DNA from: Flavobacterium hydrocarbonoxydans
GTDB lineage: Bacteria > Bacteroidota > Bacteroidia > Flavobacteriales > Flavobacteriaceae
Direction: 5' to 3'
NCBI RefSeq assembly: GCF_009789235.1
Contig: NZ_WSTB01000001.1
Coordinates: forward strand, 124,001 to 188,000
Length of the DNA stretch: 64,000 nucleotides
The notes beneath the pieces were generated by a model. It was not told where the DNA came from, did not search any database, and saw only the letters and a program-made list of their open reading frames with translations. The translations under genes were made by a program, and so were the position numbers. Below are positions 25,002-33,119 of the stretch, in pieces (position 1 is the stretch's first letter; every line of letters starts with the position of its first letter).

Positions 25002-25835
25002 ATGTCGAATATATATTTAGGGTATCATTTTACGATTGAACCCAAAGAACCAGGATCAGAAATTTTAATTGCTGAATTGGGCGAAAAAGCATTTGAGACT
25101 TTCACAGAAACAGAAAACGGAATCTCGGCTTTTGTGAAAAAAGATTTGTGGGATGAAAATATATTGGATGATATTTATATTTTACAATCGGAGGAATTTA
25201 AAATTGAATATACGGTTGAAGAAATCGATCAGGTAAACTGGAACGAGGAATGGGAAAAAAATTTCGAACCAATTGATGTGGACGGTAAATGCCACGTACG
25301 CGCTCCTTTTCATCCCAAAACAGATGCCGAATTTGATATTGTAATCGAGCCAAAAATGAGTTTCGGAACCGGTCATCACGAGACGACTCACATGATGATT
25401 CAGCATTTACTGGAGATTGATGTGACTGGAATGAAAACTTTAGACATGGGTTGCGGAACCGCGATTTTGGCTATTTTGGCCGAAATGAAAGGGGCTCAGC
25501 CAACGGATGCCATTGATATTGATAACTGGTGTTATTTGAATTCTATCGAAAATGCAGAACGCAATAACTGTAAGCATATTACCGTTTACGAAGGTGATGC
25601 TGCCTTATTAAAAGGCAAAAATTACGATTTGATTATTGCCAATATCAACCGTAACATTTTACTCAATGACATGCAAAGTTATGTTGATTGCCTGAACCCA
25701 AAGGGTATTTTGCTTTTGAGTGGTTTTTACGAAGAAGACATTCCGTTTATTGATGCTTCCTGCACCGAAAAAGGATTGACTTATGTTAAAAAGTTTCAAA
25801 GAAACAACTGGGTCTCATTAAAATACGTAAATTAG
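25002..25835 (+). CDS. prmA: Ribosomal protein L11 methyltransferase
   Basis: 277 residues. The N-terminal substrate-recognition domain (about 1-95) is followed by the Rossmann methyltransferase domain. SAM motifs are FGTGHHETTHMMIQHLLE, LDMGCGTAILAILAEMKGA and VYEGDAALLKGKNYDLIIANINRNILL (NPPY-like catalytic loop as NINR). It trimethylates L11. It is probably co-transcribed with clpS, 30 bp downstream. Confidence 0.96.
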   Translation: MSNIYLGYHFTIEPKEPGSEILIAELGEKAFETFTETENGISAFVKKDLWDENILDDIYILQSEEFKIEYTVEEIDQVNWNEEWEKNFEPIDVDGKCHVRAPFHPKTDAEFDIVIEPKMSFGTGHHETTHMMIQHLLEIDVTGMKTLDMGCGTAILAILAEMKGAQPTDAIDIDNWCYLNSIENAERNNCKHITVYEGDAALLKGKNYDLIIANINRNILLNDMQSYVDCLNPKGILLLSGFYEEDIPFIDASCTEKGLTYVKKFQRNNWVSLKYVN

Positions 25836-25865
25836 TTATTACAACAGTACAAAAACCTAAAAAAC

Positions 25866-26141
25866 ATGAGTACTAAAGAAAAAATAAGAGAAAAAGTCCG
25901 GGAAAAAGAAGCCGTTGGTTTTAATAACGAAATCATTGTTTATAACGACGATGTAAACACTTTTGATCACGTAATTGATACTTTAATGCGCGTATGCCAT
26001 CATACTCCCGAACAGGCAGAACAATGTTCGCTAATTGTACATTACAACGGAAAATGCACCGTAAAGACGGGGCCAATGGACAAACTGAAACCGCAATGTA
26101 CACAGCTATTGGAAGCTGGACTGAGCGCTGAGATTGTTTAG
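25866..26141 (+). CDS. clpS: ATP-dependent Clp protease adaptor ClpS
   Basis: The 91-residue protein has the ClpS core: IIVYNDDVNTFDHVIDTLMRVCHHTPEQAEQ, with the N-degron pocket residues around YNDDVNTF, and the ending VKTGPMDKLKPQCTQLLEAGLSAEI. It delivers N-end-rule substrates to ClpAP-type unfoldases. The prmA-clpS pairing occurs in other Bacteroidetes. A long terminator hairpin follows. Confidence 0.96.
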   Translation: MSTKEKIREKVREKEAVGFNNEIIVYNDDVNTFDHVIDTLMRVCHHTPEQAEQCSLIVHYNGKCTVKTGPMDKLKPQCTQLLEAGLSAEIV

Positions 26142-26156
26142 ATTATAACTCTTTTG

Positions 26157-26209
26157 AAAAAACATTCTATTTTATTCTATATTTGGATACAATAGAATGT
26201 TTTTTTTTT
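26157..26209. terminator. Terminator after clpS
   Basis: AAAAAACATTCTAT (26157-26170) pairs with ATAGAATGTTTTTT (26192-26205), then a T-run. Confidence 0.85.
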
Positions 26210-26373
26210 GAAAACATTTTTACTGGCACAATATCTGATTGCTGTAGATATTTTTAAGACTTAATTGAAAAACTTAATAAATAGCTTACTGATTGAACTA
26301 ATGAAACTGATTTTTAGCTATATATAATTTAAAATAGGTTTGAATTTGTGTGTAAGTTTGACTGTTTATTATG

Positions 26374-26405
26374 TTTGGGTCCTGACCAAAAACCTTTTAC
26401 ATTTG
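26374..26405 (+). promoter_or_regulatory. Well-matched Bacteroidetes promoter (TTTG, 20 bp, TACATTTG)
   Basis: TTTG (26374-26377) and TACATTTG (26398-26405) are separated by 20 bp. The ATG of the lipoprotein gene follows 19 bp later. Confidence 0.7.
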
Positions 26406-26424
26406 TATTAAATACTAACCCACC

Positions 26425-26877
26425 ATGAAAAAAATAGCATTTTTTATCGTTTTAATGATTACCGCAACTTCGTGTATCAGTACCAAATCTACTTTGAAAA
26501 ATGTAGATGATAATGCTCCCGATTTGGTTTTAACCAAAAACAACACCTTTGCGATTACTTTATTCAGCAAAGACAAAAAATACGGTTACCATCCTGATTA
26601 TCCTGTAAATATATTTTTTAGAAATACCAGAGACGAAGCACTTAACGAAACCCGTTTTCTGAATGCTTTGGCTGGACCAAACGGTGAAAAAATAACCTAC
26701 AGCAGACTCGAAACCTGTTGCCCCTTCCCGACCAAAAGAAGCGATATGGGCGCTGGCTTCCTGAATGTTTACGAACTAAAATGGGACGGACAAAAGAAAC
26801 CTGTTATTCTATATTTGAATATTTATGAAAAAGGTATTTTGATGGTTCCGATGGGATTGAGTTTGAAGAAGGAGTAA
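26425..26877 (+). CDS. Hypothetical lipoprotein (150 aa)
   Basis: It starts MKKIAFFIVLMITATSCISTK with lipobox Cys17. The mature part carries a predicted beta-sandwich (NIFFRNTRDEALNETRFLNALAGPNGEKITY) and a Cys pair, ETCCPFPTK. Homologues appear to be Bacteroidetes-restricted; no function is known to me. The strong promoter in front suggests good expression. The acetyltransferase gene follows after 20 bp and may be co-transcribed. Confidence 0.8.
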   Translation: MKKIAFFIVLMITATSCISTKSTLKNVDDNAPDLVLTKNNTFAITLFSKDKKYGYHPDYPVNIFFRNTRDEALNETRFLNALAGPNGEKITYSRLETCCPFPTKRSDMGAGFLNVYELKWDGQKKPVILYLNIYEKGILMVPMGLSLKKE

Positions 26878-26897
26878 TTAAATTTGATTTGCGAAAC

Positions 26898-27698
26898 ATG
26901 GAAAAGTCAAAAAACCAGTATAAAATTGAAGCTCCAGGTTTTAATTTACAGCAATATTTAGACAGAATTCAGTTTTCTGGAGCGATTGAATTGAATCTTG
27001 AAGGTATTACAAAACTAATGCGAAGCCAATTATTTAGTGTCCCTTTTGAAAATATTGATGTGCAGGCTGGTAAAGTTATTTCGTTGCATGGTGACGATAT
27101 TGTAGATCAGATTGTAAATAAAAACCGCGGGGGTTATTGCTATCAGATTAATGGTCTGTTTTCTTTGGCTCTACAGGAAATTGGGATTCCGCATTATTAT
27201 ATTGCAGCCCGCCCTTTGGTAAATCCGGGGCAAAATGCTAAAACACATTTTGGAATCATTGCAACCATCGAAGATGAAGACTATTTGATTGATTTGGGTT
27301 TTGGCGGCAATAGTATTCGGAAACCACTGAAACTAAGTGAAACTGATACTGAAATTCAGCATGATTATGATACTTTTACTTTGGTCAAGACTGAAGAAGA
27401 TGACTATTTACTTCAGGTTTTGATTGGTAAAGAATGGTCAAATTTGTATTCTTTTGATCTGGCACCGCAGAGATGGATTGATTTTAAACCTGCAAATTAT
27501 TATAATTACTCGCATCCTGATTCCTTTTTTGTACAGAACCTGATTGTTGTTTTGCAAAATCCTCTTGGTAAAAAAATAGTGTTTAAAAATTCGATTAAAT
27601 CGGTAATAAACGGTGTGAGTGAAGTTGTTTCTTTTGAAGAAGAAAAACTGAAAGCTATTTTGGAATCTGAATTTAAATTGAAAAATATTGATTTTTAA
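26898..27698 (+). CDS. Arylamine N-acetyltransferase
   Basis: 266 residues from the ATG at 26898; a TTG nine bases upstream is in frame but less likely. The NAT catalytic triad is visible: Cys81 in NRGGYCYQINGLF, His117 in KTHFGIIATI, and Asp132 in YLIDLGFGG. The N-terminal block LDRIQFSGAIELNLEGITKLMRSQLFSVPFENIDV is also typical. It would transfer acetyl from acetyl-CoA to arylamines or hydrazines; the natural substrate is unknown. Confidence 0.95.
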   Translation: MEKSKNQYKIEAPGFNLQQYLDRIQFSGAIELNLEGITKLMRSQLFSVPFENIDVQAGKVISLHGDDIVDQIVNKNRGGYCYQINGLFSLALQEIGIPHYYIAARPLVNPGQNAKTHFGIIATIEDEDYLIDLGFGGNSIRKPLKLSETDTEIQHDYDTFTLVKTEEDDYLLQVLIGKEWSNLYSFDLAPQRWIDFKPANYYNYSHPDSFFVQNLIVVLQNPLGKKIVFKNSIKSVINGVSEVVSFEEEKLKAILESEFKLKNIDF

Positions 27699-27749
27699 TT
27701 TTTACATAAAAAATTAATTTTATTACAATTTTATTTATAAATTTGTAGT

Positions 27750-27899
27750 ATGAAAAAGATTACAACAAATAAACAAGCTGTATTAAACTCTTTAGCCAAA
27801 ATGGTTGCTAATAAAGATACAGTGCGTTTGTTCTTGCAAGGCAAAACCTCTGCCGAAGCTTTAAAACAAAAAGGAATTACTCTTGCCAAACCTCTATAA
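27750..27899 (+). CDS. Small protein (49 aa) overlapping the next gene
   Basis: ATG at 27750 begins MKKITTNKQAVLNSLAKMVA and ends KGITLAKPL-stop at 27899. It is a helical, Lys-rich cytoplasmic peptide with the segment KTSAEALKQKGITLAKPL at the C-terminus. Its last 17 bases overlap the start of the next gene in another frame, which suggests translational coupling. A TAAATTTG box lies just 5 bp before the ATG. The pair looks like a conserved module (antitoxin-like or adaptor-like), but no function is known to me. Confidence 0.65.
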   Translation: MKKITTNKQAVLNSLAKMVANKDTVRLFLQGKTSAEALKQKGITLAKPL

Positions 27900-28380
27900 C
27901 TATTCTTTTTGCGAGGATTCTCAATTCTATTATTTCATTACAAAAAATAATATAGAATATCGTGTTGCATTTATCATTGATGAAACATTTAGTGCTGTTT
28001 CTGGATTAGAAATCAATAATATCTTTCAAATTATTATTGAAAAAGCTAATTTTGATGAAACAGAGAAACTTGATATTTTAGTTTCGGCTACGATCAAAGT
28101 AATAATTTCATCCTTTTTTGAAAACTCACAAAATTCTATTATTTATGTTTGCGATGATAAAGATAAAAAGAGTCAAAAAAGGTTTAATGTTTTTAATCGC
28201 TGGTATCAAAAAAGCGGTTTAATAAAAACCATAACCAAAGTTGATAATATAATTATCTGTCAAACGGAAAATGAAAACTTTTCTATTTATTCTTCGCTTT
28301 TGTATCATCAGGATAACCAAAATAAAGATACCATTCTGGAAGTTTACAATACTATACAAGAAATTTTGAACGATAAATAG
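27883..28380 (+). CDS. DUF6169-like protein (165 aa), TTG start
   Basis: The frame has no ATG near its beginning; the likely start is TTG at 27883 inside the preceding small gene, giving (M)PNLYNYSFCEDSQFYYFITK. Aromatic-rich strands (YRVAFIID, NSIIYVCDD) and a helix pattern (ETEKLDILVSATIKVIISSFF), plus RFNVFNRWYQKSG, match the DUF6169 family of Bacteroidetes as I remember it. No catalytic motif is evident. The overlap with the upstream 49-residue gene implies a coupled two-gene unit. A structured element follows after 22 bp. Confidence 0.72.
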   Translation: MPNLYNYSFCEDSQFYYFITKNNIEYRVAFIIDETFSAVSGLEINNIFQIIIEKANFDETEKLDILVSATIKVIISSFFENSQNSIIYVCDDKDKKSQKRFNVFNRWYQKSGLIKTITKVDNIIICQTENENFSIYSSLLYHQDNQNKDTILEVYNTIQEILNDK

Positions 28381-28402
28381 AATTATAAAAACATAATTCC
28401 AC

Positions 28403-28555
28403 GAGTGCCCTAGCCCTGATAGCAGCGAAAATCCTTTTTTGAGAAAGCCTATTTTTTCTGGTTTTTGCAGAGCGACCGGAGGAAGCTCCTGCAAAGACCA
28501 AGAAAAAAAGGGTTTGGAGAAAAAGATTGCAGCGGATAGCAGGATGAGCTTCTTA
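28403..28555 (+). ncRNA. Structured RNA-like element, copy 3 (possible Flavo-1 RNA)
   Basis: The outer helix pairs AGC/GCT (28412-28414 with 28548-28550) and CCTG/CAGG (28415-28418 with 28540-28543). The next helix pairs AATC-CTTTTT (28430-28439) with AAAAAG-ATT (28520-28528). The insert is longer than in the other copies and holds its own hairpin, with TTTTTTCTGGTTTTTGCAG facing CTGCAAAGACCAAGAAAAAA. Confidence 0.65.
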
Positions 28556-28596
28556 AAAAAAACTTAAATCAGGAACCGTAAATAGTAAATCATAAC

Positions 28597-28604
28597 TACC
28601 TTTG
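28597..28604 (+). promoter_or_regulatory. Promoter -7 box TACCTTTG for kdsA
   Basis: It matches TAnnTTTG, 20 bp upstream of the kdsA ATG. Confidence 0.55.
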
Positions 28605-28624
28605 CACTGTTTAAAAAACATACT

Positions 28625-29443
28625 ATGAACATACAAGATATTCCTCAAATTAAGCATACTGATAGTGGTAACTTCTTTTTATTGGCGGGTCCTTGCGCTA
28701 TTGAAGGTGAAGAAATGGCTCTTAGAATTGCCGAAAAATTAGTTGGTATTACCGACAAACTTCAGATTCCTTACGTTTTTAAGGGGTCGTTTAAAAAAGC
28801 GAACCGTTCCAGAATTGATAGTTTTTCGGGAATTGGTGACGAAAAAGCATTAAAAATTTTAAGAAAGGTTTCGGAAACTTTTCATATTCCGACTGTTACG
28901 GATATTCATACGAATGAAGATGCAGATATGGCGGCGCAATATGTTGATGTGCTTCAGATTCCTGCTTTCCTGGTGCGTCAGACTGATCTTGTTGTGGCTG
29001 CTGCCAATACAGGAAAAGTGGTAAACCTGAAAAAAGGACAATTTATGAGTCCGGAAAGTATGAAACACGCTGTACAAAAAGTTTTGGATTGCAATAATCC
29101 ACACGTGATGGTTACGGATCGTGGAACAATGTTTGGCTACCAGGATATGATTGTGGATTATCGTGGTATCCCTACAATGCAACAATATGCTACAACGGTT
29201 CTGGATGTTACGCACTCGCTGCAACAACCTAACCAAACTGCCGGTGTGACTGGCGGAAGACCTGATATGATTGAAACTGTTGCCAAAGCGGGTATTGCTG
29301 TAGGTGTTGACGGTATTTTTATCGAAACACACTTTGACCCTGCTAATGCAAAAAGTGATGGGGCTAATATGCTTCATTTGGACTATTTTGAAGGTCTAAT
29401 GACAAAACTAGTTGCCATTAGAAAAACAGTTAATTCATTCTAA
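28625..29443 (+). CDS. kdsA: 3-deoxy-8-phosphooctulonate synthase (Kdo-8-P synthase)
   Basis: The 272-residue TIM barrel condenses arabinose 5-phosphate with phosphoenolpyruvate in the Kdo branch of LPS synthesis. Family motifs include LAGPCAIEG, VFKGSFKKANRSRIDSFSG, VLQIPAFLVRQTDL, and TRGTMFGYQDMIVDYRGI (in context VTDRGTMFGY). Cys24 in GPCAIEG marks the metal-dependent class II enzyme (A. aeolicus type) rather than the metal-independent E. coli type. An outer-membrane protein gene follows after 21 bp. Confidence 0.97.
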   Translation: MNIQDIPQIKHTDSGNFFLLAGPCAIEGEEMALRIAEKLVGITDKLQIPYVFKGSFKKANRSRIDSFSGIGDEKALKILRKVSETFHIPTVTDIHTNEDADMAAQYVDVLQIPAFLVRQTDLVVAAANTGKVVNLKKGQFMSPESMKHAVQKVLDCNNPHVMVTDRGTMFGYQDMIVDYRGIPTMQQYATTVLDVTHSLQQPNQTAGVTGGRPDMIETVAKAGIAVGVDGIFIETHFDPANAKSDGANMLHLDYFEGLMTKLVAIRKTVNSF

Positions 29444-29464
29444 TATCTAAGATCAATATATTCA

Positions 29465-30364
29465 TTGAAAAATAAATTTTTATTCTTGCCTTTTTTCCTA
29501 ATGTGTTTTGCTGTAAATACATTTGCTCAGGAAGAAATTGCAATACAAGATAAATATACAGCACACAATAAAGGAAAGTTCTTTGTATCCTGGGGTGGCA
29601 ATAGAGATAGTTATTCTAAATCTGATGTGACTTTTCGAGGGAAAGATTACAACTTTACGGTTGATAATATGAAAGCCCACGATAAGCCAAAAGGCTGGCA
29701 TGTTGATTATATTAATCCGGCGAGAATGACGATTCCGCAAACGAACCTGAAATTTGGTTATTTTATAAATGATCATTACAGTGTTGCGATTGGTGTTGAC
29801 CACATGAAATATGTGATGACACAAAATCAAATTGCTAATGTTACGGGTACTATTAATCTGCCTGAAGATCAGCCTGGTTCAATTTATAATGGTGATTACA
29901 ACAATACACCTGTAGATATGTCTCAAGGTGGTGCTGAGGAAGGTGGTAATAATGGAAATGGTACTGCTTTTTTAATGTACGAGCATACTGATGGTTTAAA
30001 TTACATCAATACCGAAGTTTCCAGACATGATGATGTTTCGAAATGGTTTGGTTTACCTAATATTGATAAAGTGCAGATTAACTTAACCGAAGGTTTAGGC
30101 GGTGGAATTTTATATCCTAAAACCAACACGACATTGTTAGGAAAAGAACGTCATGATGATTTTCATGTTTCCGGATACGGTGTTTCGGCAAAAGCGGGTA
30201 TCAACTTTACTTTTTTCAAACATTTCTATCTTCAGGGTGAGTTAAAAGGTGGTTACATCAATATGCAGGACATTAGAACGACACAAAGTTCTGATGACAG
30301 TGCATCGCAGGATTTCTTTTTCTTTCAGCGCATTATTGCTGTAGGAGGAATTTTTAGAATCTAA
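29465..30364 (+). CDS. Outer-membrane beta-barrel-like protein with TTG start
   Basis: 299 residues. The start is probably TTG at 29465, since the signal peptide (KNKFLFLPFFLMCFAVNTFAQ) begins right there and no ATG precedes it in frame. Alternating aromatic strands (KFGYFINDHYSVAIGVDHMKYVM, GINFTFFKHFYLQGELKGGYINM) and a C-terminal aromatic strand (FFFQRIIAVGGIFRI) indicate an outer-membrane barrel. The function is unknown. It lies 21 bp after kdsA and is possibly co-transcribed with it. A hairpin terminator follows. Confidence 0.8.
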   Translation: MKNKFLFLPFFLMCFAVNTFAQEEIAIQDKYTAHNKGKFFVSWGGNRDSYSKSDVTFRGKDYNFTVDNMKAHDKPKGWHVDYINPARMTIPQTNLKFGYFINDHYSVAIGVDHMKYVMTQNQIANVTGTINLPEDQPGSIYNGDYNNTPVDMSQGGAEEGGNNGNGTAFLMYEHTDGLNYINTEVSRHDDVSKWFGLPNIDKVQINLTEGLGGGILYPKTNTTLLGKERHDDFHVSGYGVSAKAGINFTFFKHFYLQGELKGGYINMQDIRTTQSSDDSASQDFFFFQRIIAVGGIFRI

Positions 30365-30383
30365 TATTTTATAAAATATATGT

Positions 30384-30418
30384 AAAAAATAGTTATCAAT
30401 GTGGTAACTATTTTTTTT
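30384..30418 (+). terminator. Terminator after the outer-membrane protein gene
   Basis: AAAAAATAGTTA (30384-30395) pairs with TAACTATTTTTT (30405-30416) and is followed by more T. Confidence 0.8.
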
Positions 30419-30449
30419 GTCTTTTATTTGCTTAGTTTTATAGACCACG

Positions 30450-30530
30450 AATCTAACAGATTAAACTGATTTACACCGGTGTTTTAAATTGCATTTTTTT
30501 CAGTGAAAATCTGTTTAATCTGTTAAATCA
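30450..30530. repeat. Inverted repeat TAACAGATTAAAC.../...GTTTAATCTGTTA
   Basis: The two arms (about 30452-30470 and 30507-30526) are near-perfect reverse complements separated by about 36 bp. They belong to the same CAGATTTAA-rich repeat family seen near 17820-18020. Confidence 0.7.
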
Positions 30531-30586
30531 GCGGGCTATTATTTATTTTACAAGGAAATACAACAACCAATACTGTTAATTTAAAC

Positions 30587-31264
30587 ATGAAAAAACCTAA
30601 ATATCTTTTTCTCGGAATTACTTTTCTAATTAGTTTCTGTTGTGCTTTGTATGTTACCCTATTAGTTTTTCCTATTAGTTCCTTTTCGCAATCTAAAGCT
30701 GAAAACGGATTATTAGAAAAAATTCAGGATGGTGATATCATTTTCCAAACTTCAGAGTCCAGTCAGTGTGAAGCGGTTAGAATTGCAACAAATTCTAAAT
30801 TTTCGCATTGCGGAATTATTTATGTCATGGATGGAAAAAAGTTTGTTTTTGAAGCGGTTCAGCCCGTAAAAATCACGCCACTAACAGACTGGATCAAACA
30901 CGGAAGAGATCAAAAAATTGTGGTTAAAAGATTAAAAAATGCTGAAACGGTATTGAGTCCGATACTGCTTAAAGAGATGAAGAATTACGGCAGTCAGTTT
31001 AAGGGAAAAGAATACGATTCTTTTTTTGAATGGTCTGATGAAAGGATTTACTGCTCAGAATTGGTTTGGAAAATCTATAAAAATGGTGCCGGAATCGAAT
31101 TATGTCCTTTGCATGAGCTGAAAGAATTTAATTTGACTGACCCAAGAGTACAGATCATTTTAAAGGAACGCTACGGAGATGCAATTCCATTGGAAGAAAA
31201 AGTGGTTGCGCCTTCTAATCTTGTGGAATCTGATTTATTGAAGACGGTTGTTGATACTTATTGA
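30587..31264 (+). CDS. YiiX/YebB-like permuted papain-fold cysteine peptidase family protein
   Basis: 225 residues with an N-terminal hydrophobic signal/anchor (about residues 7-30). The permuted papain-like order is seen: DGDIIFQ at residues 48-54, His74 in SKFSHCGIIYVM, and the catalytic Cys156 in ERIYCSELVWKIY. These motifs define the YiiX family (NlpC/P60-related). Members are envelope proteins presumed to be amidases or peptidases; the substrate is unknown. A terminator and a hairpin array follow. Confidence 0.88.
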   Translation: MKKPKYLFLGITFLISFCCALYVTLLVFPISSFSQSKAENGLLEKIQDGDIIFQTSESSQCEAVRIATNSKFSHCGIIYVMDGKKFVFEAVQPVKITPLTDWIKHGRDQKIVVKRLKNAETVLSPILLKEMKNYGSQFKGKEYDSFFEWSDERIYCSELVWKIYKNGAGIELCPLHELKEFNLTDPRVQIILKERYGDAIPLEEKVVAPSNLVESDLLKTVVDTY

Positions 31265-31355
31265 TTTTTATCTAAAAAACTCTTATAAACTCTCCAAAAA
31301 AAGTTACACACTATTTGTTAACGTACGCACCACAATAAGTTAGCATACAAATCCA

Positions 31356-31399
31356 TAAAAAAAAGCTGCAGGAATTTATTTTCTTAAAGCTTTTTTTTT
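31356..31399 (+). terminator. Terminator of the YiiX-like gene
   Basis: AAAAAAAGCT (from 31357) pairs with AGCTTTTTTT (from 31388), enclosing a partly paired GCAGGAA/TTCTTA interior. Confidence 0.65.
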
Positions 31400-31413
31400 G
31401 TGAATAAAACGAT

Positions 31414-31635
31414 CGTTACATTCATTCTTGTAGCAATTTTTTTCTTATTTTTTATTTTGCTACAAAAAGTGTAGCAATTTTATTTATGTTTTTATTTTTG
31501 CTACAGAAAGTGTGTCAAATTTTAATTAGTTTTTTATTTTGACACAAAACTTGTGACAAATTTTATTTAGTTTATTTTTTTTCACAGAAGTTGTGATATT
31601 ATTTTTTAAAAATAAATCCTGTCACAGCTTACCAT
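31414..31635 (+). repeat. Hairpin array A: five to six units with a ~41-bp period
   Basis: Small palindromes start near 31416, 31457, 31498, 31539 and 31580, with a decayed unit near 31620. Examples are TTGCTACA-n5-TGTAGCAA and TTGACACA-n5-TGTGACAA. They are separated by T-rich spacers such as ATTTTATTTAGTTTTTTATT. Stem sequences drift along the array from GCTACA to TCACA while pairing is largely kept. A related, oppositely oriented array lies at 49487-49745. No coding frame is seen. Confidence 0.75.
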
Positions 31636-31670
31636 ACAGTGGTGTCTCCTTCATGAAAGAAATCTGCATA

Positions 31671-31704
31671 AAAAAAGCCACTCGTAAAAGTGGCTTTTAT
31701 TTTG
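31671..31704. terminator. Terminator of the M28 peptidase gene
   Basis: AAAAAAGCCACT (31671-31682) pairs with AGTGGCTTTTATT (from 31689); the A-run becomes a T-run on the minus strand. Confidence 0.75.
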
Positions 31705-31718
31705 AATATTTTCAGAAA

Positions 31719-33119
31719 TTAATTTGTCCCCGTGGCAGCAGGAAGTACAATTCCGTTTTGATCTACAAGATATATTAATGAAGCCATAGTTGCTGCACCC
31801 AATTCCAGTTCTCTTTTATTGATAGCATCAAATTTATCATTTGCGGCATGGTGATAATCGAAATAACGCTGCGAATCTGGTTTTAAACCTGCTTTTACCA
31901 AAGTTTTAGAATTGGTCAAAGGATCAATATCAGAGCCAGCATGTCCAATGGTAAAACTGTGTACCAAATACGGCTCAAAAAAGTCTTTATACCCCTGAAT
32001 TTTTTTCAGGTTTGCGTCATCTGCATCAATAGAAAATCCTCTTGGTGTAAATCCGCCTGAATCACTTTCCAAAGCAAAAATGTGGTTTTCGTGGTTTTGT
32101 TTCGAAATCTCCTCGTATTTTTTTCCGCCTCTCATTCCGTTTTCTTCATTCATAAACAATACTACACGAATCGTATTTTTAGGTTTATAATCGAAACTTT
32201 TCAGAATGCGGACTACTTCCATACTTTGCACTACTCCTGCTCCATCATCATGCGAACCATCGGCCAAATCCCATGAATCTAAGTGACCACCCACAACCAT
32301 AATGTTTTCCGGATGTTCTTTTCCGGTAATTTCTCCAATTACATTATAAGACAAAACATCTGGTAAAGTTTCGCAGGATTGTTTGAAATAGAATTTTAAA
32401 TTTGGATTGTTTTTTAAAGACTCGCTTAACAATTCAGCGCCATTGGTACTGATAGCGGCTGTTGGAATGTATTCTTCTTTTGGTAAATCGCCATAACTTT
32501 GATTTCCTGTATGTGGGAAATCGTCCAGACGCAAGTTCATCGAACGCACAATTGTTCCTACTGCTCCTAATTTTGCTGCTTCTTTTGCACCTGCATATCT
32601 TTGGTCAACACAAGCTCCGTAAGAAGTAAAGGTTTCAATGTTTTCAGGATTCATGGGTCTGTTGTAAAAAACAATTTTCCCTTTTACTTTATCGCCTAAG
32701 GCTGCTAATTCTTTGATTCCCTGCACTTCAATAACTTCAGCAGTAAGACCTGTTTTTGGTGTTGCAACCGAGCTTCCTAAAGCGCAAATTGGCACTACCG
32801 TTTTGGTTTTATTATCTAAAATATAAGCTGTTTCTTTTTCTCCGCGTACCCAATGCGGCACCATTACTTCCTGCAAATACACTTTGTCAAGTCCTAAGGC
32901 CTCTAATTGTAATTTGGTATATTGAACCGCTTTTGCCGCGTTATCAGATCCGGATAAACGGCTCCCGATGTCATTTGACAAATATTCTAACCAAGTATAA
33001 CATTTAGAATCGGTTAAGGCTTTTTTGTAGAATGATTTAATGTTTTTCTCATCATTTGATTGTGCAAATGAGGTCAATCCGCTTAAAACTAAGACAGTTA
33101 AAAGAGTTGCTTTTTTCAT
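31719..33119 (-). CDS. Secreted M28 family zinc aminopeptidase
   Basis: 466 residues with a signal peptide (MKKATLLTVLVLSGLTSFAQ). A PA-domain-like insert (IVFYNRPMNPENIETFTSYG) precedes the M28 catalytic domain. Zinc ligands and catalytic residues are in VVGGHLDSWDLADGSHDDGAGVVQSME, VLFMNEENGMRGGKKYEE and SDSGGFTPRG, with the final His in YHHAANDKFDAI. It resembles glutamate carboxypeptidase/aminopeptidase Q types and likely processes peptides in the periplasm. Its promoter on the minus strand is TAGCTTTG (33173-33180). Confidence 0.93.
   Translation of the reverse strand: MKKATLLTVLVLSGLTSFAQSNDEKNIKSFYKKALTDSKCYTWLEYLSNDIGSRLSGSDNAAKAVQYTKLQLEALGLDKVYLQEVMVPHWVRGEKETAYILDNKTKTVVPICALGSSVATPKTGLTAEVIEVQGIKELAALGDKVKGKIVFYNRPMNPENIETFTSYGACVDQRYAGAKEAAKLGAVGTIVRSMNLRLDDFPHTGNQSYGDLPKEEYIPTAAISTNGAELLSESLKNNPNLKFYFKQSCETLPDVLSYNVIGEITGKEHPENIMVVGGHLDSWDLADGSHDDGAGVVQSMEVVRILKSFDYKPKNTIRVVLFMNEENGMRGGKKYEEISKQNHENHIFALESDSGGFTPRGFSIDADDANLKKIQGYKDFFEPYLVHSFTIGHAGSDIDPLTNSKTLVKAGLKPDSQRYFDYHHAANDKFDAINKRELELGAATMASLIYLVDQNGIVLPAATGTN

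Noticed and set aside
28859..29377. Minus-strand ORF (172 codons) opposite kdsA
   Set aside because: Shadow frame; His/Ile-rich composition is what results from reading kdsA codons backwards.
31414..31635. Possible CRISPR array (regular ~41-bp period)
   Set aside because: The repeated parts are variable palindromes and the spacers are similar AT-rich sequence, the reverse of a CRISPR. No cas gene is present.
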